Part shown: piece by piece, positions 11,323-20,819 of the stretch
Layout of the letters: every line of letters starts with the position of its first letter
Numbering within the stretch: the stretch's first letter is position 1
Origin: Trichomonas vaginalis G3
Taxonomy: Eukaryota > Parabasalia > Trichomonadida > Trichomonadidae
Reading direction: 5' to 3'
Length of the DNA: 64,000 nt
Assembly (NCBI RefSeq): GCF_026262505.1
Contig: NC_067205.1
Location: 8,060,001-8,124,000, forward strand
Notes under the pieces: model-generated
The model's input: only the letters and a program-made list of their open reading frames with translations
Databases searched by the model: none
What the model was told of the DNA's origin: nothing
Program-made: the position numbers and the translations under genes

Positions 11323-11459
11323 TCATAAATGTACAGTCAAGCTAATATTACGAAATCCTCAGTGCATACATGCATAACCTTAGTGTCACATTAGGTCGGT
11401 TAGATTTGGTAAAATAAAATAGCATTCATCGATTTTTTATCTGTCAATTTTTTGCTGAA

Positions 11460-12455
11460 ATGTTAAAAACCGGGACGATGCTTCTCCAATATATTATAGG
11501 AGAAAAAATCGGACGGGGTACATTTGGAGAAGTATACAATGCTAAAGATACCAAAACTGGGGAGATTGTAGCGATAAAAATCGAACCTCATACAAGTCGC
11601 AAGAGATATCTTGAACATGAATTCAAAATTCTTACTCATTTGCAATCTTCACTTATGTTTCCACGATGTGGCATATTCGGGGTAACTCCAGAGTTTAGAT
11701 TTTATTCAATGGAATTATTAGGTCCTTCAATTACACAGATTTTCAAGAAAATTCCTATTGAATCCGGTATTATAGTAATGCAAGAATCTCTTAAAGCATT
11801 AGAACAACTCCATCTTCGAGGTTTTGTCCATCGCGATATAAAACCTGGAAATATTATAACAAGAAACAAGCGAGATACTCCCATTTGTATTATTGATTTC
11901 GGATTAACTCGTCAATATATCGATACCGAAACAGGAAAGCATTGTTTGCACGAAGAAAACGCCGGGTTCAGAGGATCAAAAGCATACGCAAGCATAAATG
12001 CTCATCATTTTTGTACCGTGTCTCGAAAAGACGATTTGATTTCATGGTACTACGTAATGATTGAGTTACTCTGTGGAAAATTACCATGGAGAGGAGTGCA
12101 AGATAATGATGAACTAATATACTTGAAATCACAGTTTAATGTGAAAAAATTTACCCATAATGTTGGACCAGAACTTGCAGATATTTGGACAAGTATTTCA
12201 TACTTGCATTTTGACGAAAAACCTAATTATAAATACATATACGAGAAAATTGATGATATGAAGAGACGAATTGGCATTACAGGTAATGAACATCATGTTT
12301 GGGAAAATTATTTTGCAGATCTTCCTAATCCAGATGATTTTGTTGACTGGAATGGACCAGTTGAAGGAGCAAATGAAGTTGAGCTAAGTCCAGAATTCAT
12401 TTGTGATGATGAAGTTCTTGATAATATTAATCGAGAATCAAGTTGTTATATCTGA
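11460..12455 (+). CDS. TTBK/CK1-like protein kinase
   Basis: A Ser/Thr kinase of the casein kinase 1 superfamily, closest in appearance to the tau-tubulin kinase branch. The domain fills residues about 10-280: glycine loop GRGTFGEVY, ATP-binding Lys40 (VAIKIE), catalytic loop HRDIKPGNI with Asp126, and DFG-type IDFGL with Asp146. It also has FRGSKAYASINAH, which replaces the APE region in CK1/TTBK kinases, and RKDDLISWYYVMIELL with LPWRG. The short acidic tail (residues 285-331) has no recognised domain. The first ATG (11460) is followed by another in-frame ATG six codons later, and either could be used. All catalytic residues are present, so it should be active. Confidence 0.9.
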   Translation: MLKTGTMLLQYIIGEKIGRGTFGEVYNAKDTKTGEIVAIKIEPHTSRKRYLEHEFKILTHLQSSLMFPRCGIFGVTPEFRFYSMELLGPSITQIFKKIPIESGIIVMQESLKALEQLHLRGFVHRDIKPGNIITRNKRDTPICIIDFGLTRQYIDTETGKHCLHEENAGFRGSKAYASINAHHFCTVSRKDDLISWYYVMIELLCGKLPWRGVQDNDELIYLKSQFNVKKFTHNVGPELADIWTSISYLHFDEKPNYKYIYEKIDDMKRRIGITGNEHHVWENYFADLPNPDDFVDWNGPVEGANEVELSPEFICDDEVLDNINRESSCYI

Positions 12456-13528
12456 TTTGTTTTCATCAATAAATTGTTAGTATAAATTGTGTATTTACAT
12501 ACTTTTTAGAAATAAGGAATATGCTTGCAATTTCCTATCAATTGTGATTGTTTTCTATATGATCGTACTTTTTGTTTAATCAGAATGGAAATATTATGAA
12601 GGCACAATACAAATACAATGCTTTTATTGCACAATTAATGATATTATTTCAATATTAAATTTCGCTACGTAACACAATGCCAAATTAAGAGACTTTTTGC
12701 AATTTTATGTGCGAAAAATCGTATATATTACCTCCATTCAGAATTCTATGAAAACAAATTTTGCATTTTTAGTTGCTAGTGTGAATTTATATTGTAAAAT
12801 GTCCATAGTATTTATTATGAAAAGATATCATATTCATTGATAGAACAAAATTTTTGATAAATTGAAACGCACGACAAAATTCAATTAAATAAATTCCAAT
12901 GTAATTTATTTTGCATTTAACTCCTAAATCTAGGTTTTCCAGGCTATATCTAACTTTATGTGATTAATGATAAAAATTTTCATTTGATTTTAGAGCCAGA
13001 CCTCAGAAATTCGAATTTTTGTTGGATAAAACAAGCAATTTAGATGGTTTCAGAAGAAAGTCGAATATTTAAAATTTCCTAAAAAAATAAAAGGAAAATA
13101 AGATCCAACTAATGATTTATTTTATATTGATTTGAAGCAAAAATATCGTTGTAAGCCTTTCAATAATTTATCTCCTTCAATTTAACTTATCTCAATTGCA
13201 ATGTAAACTTATCAAAATTGAATTATAAATAATGCAAAAAGTGGTGTAAAGTAATCAAAAAATGCAAGTAAACTATTGAATTGTTGTGGTTTCTCTTCTC
13301 AAAAGAGACCAAACTTCATTATTTCTCGAAAATCCGGATGTTTATTCCACCACAGTCATTCCTTTGATTTGTCGAAAAAATATTGTGAGTCTATCGTAAA
13401 ATCAAAAATTATTTTAATTAATACATCTAAGGATAATATATATGCCATGATAACCGATACCGCATGTTTTCTTGAAAATATTCAATTTTTGTGAAAATTT
13501 TTGTCATTAATATTTGAGTCAGACTTCA
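12456..13528. other. Spacer, nothing recognised
   Basis: This is about 1.07 kb of AT-rich sequence between two kinase genes on the same strand. It has only short frames, and I see no repeat or RNA motif. Confidence 0.5.
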
Positions 13529-14599
13529 ATGAGTTTTCCATTAAGTTTAGACTGGTATGAGATCAAAGAACGCATAGGTCGAGGAGGAACAAGTGAGGTA
13601 TTCTCAGCCGTATGCTTAGATAACAATGAAGTTGTTTCAATTAAGAAAATTGACCTCGAAACAGGTCAAATTGAGCTCGATTATTTAAGACAAGAAGTGT
13701 CGTATTGGTCTTCAATGCAGCATAAAAACATCATTAGCTATTATGGTTCCTTCATTGAAGGTCCCAATATCTACATTCTGATGAGTTATTGCTCTGCAGG
13801 TTCTTTATATGACATTTTACGTATCCATATGCCAAATGGCCTTCCAAATGAAATCCAGATCGCAACGATATTGAAAGGGACCCTCAACGCGCTTGATTAT
13901 ATTCATTCAAGTGGACAAATACATCGTGATGTCAAACCAGGCAACATACTCATCGAAGGAAATGGAGTAGTTAAGATTGGTGACTTCGGTGTTTCTACAA
14001 GACTTTTCGAAGAAGGTCAAAGACGTTCATTTCGTTTTACAGTTGCTGGAACACCATGTTATATGGCGCCAGAAGTTCTCATTGAGGAGGAAGGATACAC
14101 TGAGAAGGCCGATATTTGGAGTTTAGGCATCACAGCGATTGAGTTAGCAACAGGTGATGCGCCATACTCAACATTAAATGAAATGGAGATCATGATGAAA
14201 ATCATTAACTTGCCGCCACCTAGTTTGCCTTCAAATTCCAAGTATTCGCCGGAATTTATCGATTTTATTTCAAAATGTCTACAGACAGATCCAAATAACA
14301 GATGGACAGCTAAAGAGTTACTTTCGCATCCATTTATTCAGAAGGCAAGAGATAATGAATATCTCCAGAAAACTTTAATTTCAAAATTGCCGTCAATTGC
14401 TTCCAGTTTCTCTATTAATGAAATGCGTCTGAATAAGATGCGTCTCAAGCTTGGAAACGATGTCAGTCAATCAACTCCAGCGATTGTCCAGTACGAGCCT
14501 CCAAAGTGGGACTTCTTAGTTGATTCAAAGTCTCCTGTAACTGTTAAGAAGGGAAGATTCGAAATCACTCGGCTGCCAAACCAGAATAAAAATTGTTAA
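13529..14599 (+). CDS. Ste20-family kinase, OSR1/SPAK-like
   Basis: A Ser/Thr kinase of 356 residues. The kinase domain occupies about residues 10-270: GRGGTSEVF loop, Lys39 (VSIKKID), HRDVKPGNI with Asp134, GDFGVS with Asp152, VAGTPCYMAPEV, KADIWSLGITAIELATGDAPY and a C-lobe LLSHPFIQKARDNEYLQ. The DIWSLGITAIELATG block and the helix after the catalytic core match the OSR1/SPAK (GCK VI) subfamily, which in animals regulates ion transport. The C-terminal 80 residues contain no recognised CCT domain, so the subfamily role is uncertain. I take the ATG at 13529; the frame is open a little further upstream but only from a TTG. Confidence 0.88.
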   Translation: MSFPLSLDWYEIKERIGRGGTSEVFSAVCLDNNEVVSIKKIDLETGQIELDYLRQEVSYWSSMQHKNIISYYGSFIEGPNIYILMSYCSAGSLYDILRIHMPNGLPNEIQIATILKGTLNALDYIHSSGQIHRDVKPGNILIEGNGVVKIGDFGVSTRLFEEGQRRSFRFTVAGTPCYMAPEVLIEEEGYTEKADIWSLGITAIELATGDAPYSTLNEMEIMMKIINLPPPSLPSNSKYSPEFIDFISKCLQTDPNNRWTAKELLSHPFIQKARDNEYLQKTLISKLPSIASSFSINEMRLNKMRLKLGNDVSQSTPAIVQYEPPKWDFLVDSKSPVTVKKGRFEITRLPNQNKNC

Positions 14600-14792
14600 T
14601 TATTTTTCTTGTTGTAAAATCTTAGCGGCTTTATTATCTTACTCGGCTTTTGTTTTTGTGAATTAATGAAATATTTCACTCATCTACTATTGAGGAAAAA
14701 AAAAATATCAAAATCAAATCACTCAAGTTTATTCTTATCATTATAATACAAAAATGTAACAGATAATAGTTTGAGAGAAAAATACCAAAATC

Positions 14793-14901
14793 ACAATTTC
14801 GAAATTTGAAAGATCTTTATATTTTTCAGCGTAAATTGACTTAATTTGATAATTAATATTGATTATAATTGAGAGGAAGTAAAATTTTGACAAAATTTAT
14901 C
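14793..14901 (+). repeat. Duplicated leader of the beta-helix-like family (copy 1)
   Basis: This non-coding block matches 20692-20819. Shared stretches include ATTTGAAAGATCTTTATATT and GAGAGGAAGTAAAATTTTGA, ending just before the leader ATG. A 20-30-base insertion/deletion separates the two copies in the middle. It shows that the gene was duplicated together with its promoter region. Confidence 0.7.
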
Positions 14902-15629
14902 ATGGATTCCTCCATCAAGAATTTCAACAATTCTTTGATGGAGGGTGCCAACGCGTAAGCAATGGCACATATCCAGATCCTAATAACTATTGTGTCAAAG
15001 ACAGTTTCTTTGAAGACCTCAAGAACCGTGCAGTTTATTCTTCAGGCGAATCTAAATTCTTATTTGAAGATAATACATTTATTAACGTATCAACATCATC
15101 AGGTTCTGGTGGTGCAGTTCTTACAGAAAACGGCGATGTTGTTCACAACCGAATTTGTTCGTTCAACTGTTCTGCACCAAATTATGGACAATATTGCTCT
15201 AGCCGAGGACAAGGCTCATACATAAAATACGTTATTGAAAGTACTTTATCAAGATCTCATGAAACTCCTATTGGAAGAGCTCCAGCAGACTTTTATTATG
15301 GAAAACAATACTTAACGAAAACAAATATTTCATATTTTAGAACAAACCAAGAAAGTGGATACTCTTTTTATGATGGACAATCGGAATCAAATTCCACTTA
15401 TAATTCAATAATAAATAATACATCAACAAATGATCAGTGTATTCATAACTATTATTTTCCTGATAAACAAGTAAAAATATATAAATGTAACATCATTAAT
15501 AACTCTGTAAAAGATAAAGTTATCTACAATTATAGATGTAATCTATTAACAGTTGAAGAATGTAACATTATTGATAACTCAGGAACAATACAAACAAATA
15601 AAAAATTCATAAAATTACAAAAGAATTAA
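14883..15629 (+). pseudogene. Truncated beta-helix-like family member, no in-frame ATG
   Basis: The frame is open for 248 codons after a TAA at 14880-14882. It is nearly identical to the member at 20801-21856 over the first 235 codons: HHQEFQQFFDGGCQRVSNG, KFLFEDNTFINVS, GGAVLTENGD, YGKQYLTKTNISYF, NSIINNTSTN and EECNIIDNSGT. Identity stops abruptly near 15594, and the frame ends in unrelated AT-rich codons, so the C-terminal third is missing. The leader ATG at 14902 is in another frame and would give only an 18-residue peptide. Its stop overlaps the stop of the gene on the opposite strand at a TTAA. It is probably a recent partial duplicate. Confidence 0.7.
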
Positions 15630-16093
15630 ATTGGAAATTTTGGAGAATTATCAAAACTGAATTGTATATCAGGCTGCTTAACAGGTTGGGCACTGCTTGA
15701 CTTAATTCTATTAGAGACATTTGGTACAACGTTGACTTGAATCAGATTAAGAAACATTCTTTTAGTACAATCGCAGAGTTTCCCTTGAGGAATGTTGTTG
15801 GCAATTTGTTTTATGCGCTGGTTTTGGGAATTAATAGAAAATACAATCCCAGGAAGAAAGAATGATCTTAAGGAAGAAAGCAATTGAGCTATTTTCAATT
15901 TCATGTTATTATCATTGTGTTCGTCTTCAGCTTCAAGTAAGATAAGATAAACAAATTTGTCAAGTTTCTTCTGATCAAAAAATTTTAAGTCTTCTTGAAG
16001 TTTTTTGATAAAGGAAAAGGACCATGTGCCAATATTATTGGCCGCTTCATCTATAATCATCTTTACCAGATCTTCAGGCATCTGTTTGTTCAT
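15626..16093 (-). CDS. Unknown 155-aa protein
   Basis: I do not recognise this protein. It starts at an ATG (16093) and runs 155 codons. Residues 1-110 look alpha-helical (EDLVKMIIDEAANNIG, KFVYLILLEAEDEHND), followed by a Ser/Pro-rich tail. There is no signal peptide or membrane helix. The amphipathic helical character recalls small adaptor or dynein-light-chain-sized proteins, but no motif supports that. Its 3' end abuts the truncated family copy. Confidence 0.55.
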   Translation of the reverse strand: MNKQMPEDLVKMIIDEAANNIGTWSFSFIKKLQEDLKFFDQKKLDKFVYLILLEAEDEHNDNNMKLKIAQLLSSLRSFFLPGIVFSINSQNQRIKQIANNIPQGKLCDCTKRMFLNLIQVNVVPNVSNRIKSSSAQPVKQPDIQFSFDNSPKFPI

Positions 16094-17914
16094 CGTTTAT
16101 TTTGGTAATTAGAATTTTAAATATTTGATATGGAAAATTTGTATGTGATCATTAAAAGTATTGAAAGAGTTCTTATGGAAAAGGAATGATAATATTGATT
16201 TACAATGTATGATTAAGCCATGATTACGTTCCGAATTGAATAGTTATCAAAAATTTTGCTAAAAATATTTGTGTGAAGCGCATTGAAAATATTAAATGAT
16301 CCTGAATAAATAAACATGAAAATAATGTTCAAAATTTGATGTTGCAATACATATTTAATTTTCTCAAAGAAATTTATTAATTGTAAGAAACAATAGTTGT
16401 CCAACAATATATTACAAAAACTATATATTAATCAATCATTTTTCGTAACGATCAGAATTTGAAAAATAAAAAGTTGCTTTTGAATAGCAGAAAATTTTTA
16501 TTGTTATTTTCTTTTAATTATCATTCTTCATGAATTGGTGATTACTTTGTTTAAATTGAAATACATTAATTACTCATTCAAATTTCAAATACGGTAATTA
16601 TTTTTTGAAACTAAACCCAATAATTATTTTTTGAATATGCTCCAATTTGATTTGTTGTTAATAATGATGATAAACACAAATATTATTTAATTTCAAAATT
16701 GAATACTTTTACAGGAATCATAAAATATTGCAAGATTTTTTTAAAAAAAAATCCTTTTTATTTCATCTTTCTTATTTGCTTCGGAACTGCCTTTGTGTTT
16801 GATTTATTAAATCTGGTCGAAAATCCTTAAATTTTTGGAATTAACCACATTCGTTTCATTTAGTTTCTTCTTTGTGATAACTATCTTAATTAGTAACATT
16901 ATTGTTAATTTCCGTATCCTAATTTGTTTAAATATCATATTTTATGTTTGATATAACAAAACTGCATATTTCTTTACAATATTTATCAGAGAAAGACTTA
17001 ATTTACACATTATTGCCAATTATATATTCTACCAATTCATTCTCATACATTAGTTAGAAATTGGTATTTTAAATTTTGTTGTTCGAAATGCAATCTGAAT
17101 TGACCAATTATTTAATATTCAGCTAATGTATTCAATTCAATCTAGTAAGTTGACAGATAAATGATATTAATTAAATTTGAACGGAAATAAAATATTTGTC
17201 TATATCATAGGCCCAACCTTGCTACGGCGCATCATACTATACGTATACAATATGATTTGAATGTTTAACCAGCATACTAGCTATTCTTAATTTGAATCTA
17301 TATTTTATTGAATAATAATGCTGATAAATATAGGAAGATTATTACTTAATGAATAGCAAATATATTTTCTTATTCCTCTAATCCTAAGGACATTTTTCCC
17401 CTATGAATTACTTAAAAATGAACAAATGTTGTAAGTAGATCTAAAATTTATCATCCACGGTTTAACTTAGTACTTTATATGGAATAATTCCTGATTTTGG
17501 GGACATGATAGGCTACTTTAATTGTACATATTGCAATAATCAAAAAAGCTATATTTAATGAAAGGAATTTCTTGGAAATTGAAGGTATATCATCAATTAA
17601 ACAACTTCCTATACTCTTATTGTTACAACAAAAAACAATAATATGAAAAATAATTTAATTGATGACGATTTTTGCACGACATAGATACTATAGAGTGTGC
17701 CAAGCTAGTCATATGTAAAGACATAGCAAGCTAAGGAGATTATGTAAAGCATATAATTGAAGCAAAGTGTAGGTTCTCAAATTGATCGTTTTACCATCGA
17801 CATTTTATTAAACAATGTTGCTGATCATTTGACATTTATTATTTAATGGAGAAGTGAATCTTGGTATGTAAATTTATCTCAATTCTCGGTAGACACTGAA
17901 TAAATTATTTTTTC
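16094..17914. other. Long AT-rich spacer
   Basis: About 1.8 kb without a supportable gene. A short, slightly GC-richer patch at about 17210-17260 and another at about 17690-17740 interrupt the AT-rich background. I see no tRNA or repeat structure in either. Confidence 0.5.
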
Positions 17915-20539
17915 ATGTTATCTGTATTTCTTTCTCTTTGTTTTCGTGAATGCAAAGACATGCGTTTTTGCAGAGAAAACATCAACAAAACGACTCCTGT
18001 TGCATGGAGTATCTCCAATCCTCAAGTGAATTCTCAAATTTTCACTGCAGATCTTAATCTCAACGGAGTATCATCAGGATATTCTGTCCAAATTTATGAA
18101 ATTCCAACAGGCGGTGTAAGGTTCAGAGTTTTAATGCCTGAATCTCAATCAAGTTACAGATATGATATTCTTCACGACGATCTTATTGTTAATTCAACAC
18201 TTTTGACAGCAAAATCAGATATTGAAGGTAAAGATGATGGCGACCACTACACAATTAAAACACACAACTTCGAAATTAAAATTCAAAAAAGTAATTTCGC
18301 AATTCAGATTGCTCATGACGACGATAACTACATGAACTTAAATCCTGATGGATTTATGTTCATAGAAGACGGTTCAGCTGTCGAAAACGAAGAATGGGAT
18401 GGAAAAATCGAAACATTCCCACATGGAAAGACAGCTGTTGGCATGTCATTTTCATTCATTAAAGACGCTTATCTTACAGGTCTCCATGAGAGTACTTCAA
18501 GTCTTAATCTTCCCGATGGAGAAGACAGAAGATATGCCAGAGATGCTTATTCACTCTATGGATACGTACCATTCTTCTTTGCACATCACAAGAACCTCAA
18601 GAAATCACCAGCTGTCTTCTGGATGAATCCATCTGATTTAACATTTTCAATCAGAACAAAAACAGACTCCAGAGATGTCAGATTCATTTCTGAAGGTGGT
18701 TTCATCGATTTTGTTGTATTCGTTCACGACATTGATGACTTAATGAAAGAATATACAACACTTACCGGAAGAGCACCACTTCCACCAGCCTGGACTCTTG
18801 GCTATCAACAGTCCAAGTGGGGATATATGAATCAGACACAAGTTGAAGAGATTTTCTCCAACTTTTCCGCAGAAAATATTCCATGGGATGTTATTTGGCT
18901 CGACATCGACCATCTTGATCGCAAACGTCCATTTACATTCAGTGACAAGTTCTTCTACGATCGAGAGAAGTTCTTTTCCACCCTCAAACAGCAAAACAAA
19001 ACTATAATTAGAATTGCAGATCCACATATGGCAGTTTCAGATGATTATTTACCATATAAAGAATGTATTGATCATGATTATTTCGTTAAGAAAGAGGATG
19101 TTCCATTCAAAGCATCATGTTGGCCAGGAAACTCATCATGGCCCGATTTCATTCGAAGTGATGTTCGAAAATGGTGGTCAAGTAAATTTACAGATTGGGC
19201 AGAGAATGTCTATCCATGGAATGACATGAACGAAGTTGCTGCTTGGGAATCCATTGAAGGCACATTACCTAAAGATGCCAAACAACTGAACAACACAATC
19301 GAAGTTCGCGAAGTTCATTCTATATATGGTTTATCTATGACGAAAGGCACATTTGATTCTATCAACAGTCGTCGTTTTCGTCCATTCATTCTTACACGTT
19401 CATTCTTTGCCGGCTCACAGAAATACGCGTGGACATGGTCCGGCGACAATTCAGCACTTTGGGAACATTTATCACAATCGATTGATTCACTTTTGACATC
19501 TAATCTGAATGGCCAACCATTCACCGGTTCAGATGTTGGTGGCTTTGGTTCTAACACTACGAAAGAACTTTTAGCACGCTGGTACCAAGTTGGCTCATTA
19601 ATCTATCCACTTTTCCGTGAACACTCAGCGAATACAACAGAATACAGAGAACCATATCTGTACAAGAATGATTCTGATATCTATTCTAGTATATTAAGAT
19701 CAATCAAAGAACGCTATCGTGTTTTCCCACTTCTTTATACATCTATGGAACGATCATCACGTAAAGGCATTCCATTTGCAGCTCCTCTTTTCTACCATTA
19801 CCCAGAATCAGATGTCCATTCTATCAGTCACCAAGTTATTGTTGGTGGTCAACTCATGGTTGTTCCCGTTTTGAGAGAAGGATCAGATAGTGTTTTTGTT
19901 ACTAAACCAGGTGAAGATGAATGGTATGATTTTCGTACAGGTGAACCACTTGTTACAGGCACACACTCAGCCAAGATCAGTGAACATGTTTCTGCATTCA
20001 TCAAAGGTGGTTCAATCAGTGCTATTTTGTCCGAAGATGTTTCAAGTATTTCAGAATCATTGAAATCCAATGTCACATTGATCATCTCAGTTGATGATGA
20101 CAAAGAATCAGAAGGAGAACTTTATTACGATGATGGCCAATCATTTGATTACAAAACTAATAACGGCTCAGCTAGAATTTCTATTAAATACGAAGATAAA
20201 CAAATTGAAATCAAATGCAAAGGCGAATGTCAATATGCACCAATCTGTGATCAAATTGTTATTTATGGTCTTCAGAACAAAGATGTTCCTCATTTCAAGA
20301 TCGATGGCATTTCTACTTCCGTTTATGATCACAAAGTTGTCATCTCTAACATTCGTGTTCAACTTGGTCAGTCACAATCTATCGAATCTTCTATCTCTAA
20401 CAAGACACGAAACATCATCATCTCTATTTCAGCCGTTTTTGGTGTTATTTTCATCATCTTCATCAGCTTCATCATCCAACGTCAACTCAAGAAGAACAAA
20501 GCCGACAACAACTATGAAAGTTTTGCTGATGAAAAATAA
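17915..20539 (+). CDS. Glycoside hydrolase family 31, ER glucosidase II alpha-like, with C-terminal membrane anchor
   Basis: Glucosidase II trims glucose from N-glycans on newly made glycoproteins in the ER. The 874-residue protein opens with a short hydrophobic signal (MLSVFLSLCF). Next comes CKDMRFCRENI, which resembles the N-terminal Cys motif of eukaryotic glucosidase II alpha chains. The GH31 barrel shows VIWLDIDHLDRKRPFTF, DPHMAV, CWPGNSSWPDF and the nucleophile region PWNDMNE with Asp437. It continues with FFAGSQKYAWTWSGDN (acid/base Asp511), GSDVGGF, RWYQVGSLIYPLFREHS and a C-terminal beta domain. Residues about 833-854 form one strong transmembrane helix followed by a basic 20-residue tail. 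The animal enzyme is soluble and is held in the ER by its beta subunit, so the anchor is unusual. The stop is followed by A (TAAA). Confidence 0.9.
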   Translation: MLSVFLSLCFRECKDMRFCRENINKTTPVAWSISNPQVNSQIFTADLNLNGVSSGYSVQIYEIPTGGVRFRVLMPESQSSYRYDILHDDLIVNSTLLTAKSDIEGKDDGDHYTIKTHNFEIKIQKSNFAIQIAHDDDNYMNLNPDGFMFIEDGSAVENEEWDGKIETFPHGKTAVGMSFSFIKDAYLTGLHESTSSLNLPDGEDRRYARDAYSLYGYVPFFFAHHKNLKKSPAVFWMNPSDLTFSIRTKTDSRDVRFISEGGFIDFVVFVHDIDDLMKEYTTLTGRAPLPPAWTLGYQQSKWGYMNQTQVEEIFSNFSAENIPWDVIWLDIDHLDRKRPFTFSDKFFYDREKFFSTLKQQNKTIIRIADPHMAVSDDYLPYKECIDHDYFVKKEDVPFKASCWPGNSSWPDFIRSDVRKWWSSKFTDWAENVYPWNDMNEVAAWESIEGTLPKDAKQLNNTIEVREVHSIYGLSMTKGTFDSINSRRFRPFILTRSFFAGSQKYAWTWSGDNSALWEHLSQSIDSLLTSNLNGQPFTGSDVGGFGSNTTKELLARWYQVGSLIYPLFREHSANTTEYREPYLYKNDSDIYSSILRSIKERYRVFPLLYTSMERSSRKGIPFAAPLFYHYPESDVHSISHQVIVGGQLMVVPVLREGSDSVFVTKPGEDEWYDFRTGEPLVTGTHSAKISEHVSAFIKGGSISAILSEDVSSISESLKSNVTLIISVDDDKESEGELYYDDGQSFDYKTNNGSARISIKYEDKQIEIKCKGECQYAPICDQIVIYGLQNKDVPHFKIDGISTSVYDHKVVISNIRVQLGQSQSIESSISNKTRNIIISISAVFGVIFIIFISFIIQRQLKKNKADNNYESFADEK

Positions 20540-20691
20540 AATAATCTAATATAAATAAAACTTATCTTATTATCTTTTTTTAATTAATTTAAAGTGATAT
20601 ATCATTTAATTAATTAGTTCGATTTTATTTATTATCTTAGTATCAATATTGTAATGAGAGAATATGACTAAATTCTGATTATGAAAGATTT

Positions 20692-20819
20692 CATTTCGAA
20701 ATTTGAAAGATCTTTATATTTTTCAACGGAAATTCACTTATATAATCTCATGAAAATGCAATTATAATAATTAATATTGATTTTCATTGAGAGGAAGTAA
20801 AATTTTGACAAAATTTATC
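20692..20819 (+). repeat. Duplicated leader of the beta-helix-like family (copy 2)
   Basis: This is the partner of 14793-14901. It ends at TTGACAAAATTTATC, immediately before the conserved out-of-frame ATG at 20820. Confidence 0.7.

Noticed and set aside
14860-14901. Intron acceptor upstream of the ATG-less family frames
   Set aside because: No ACTAACACACAG motif precedes the copies at 14.9, 20.8 or 26.1 kb, so the usual trichomonad intron does not explain the missing start.
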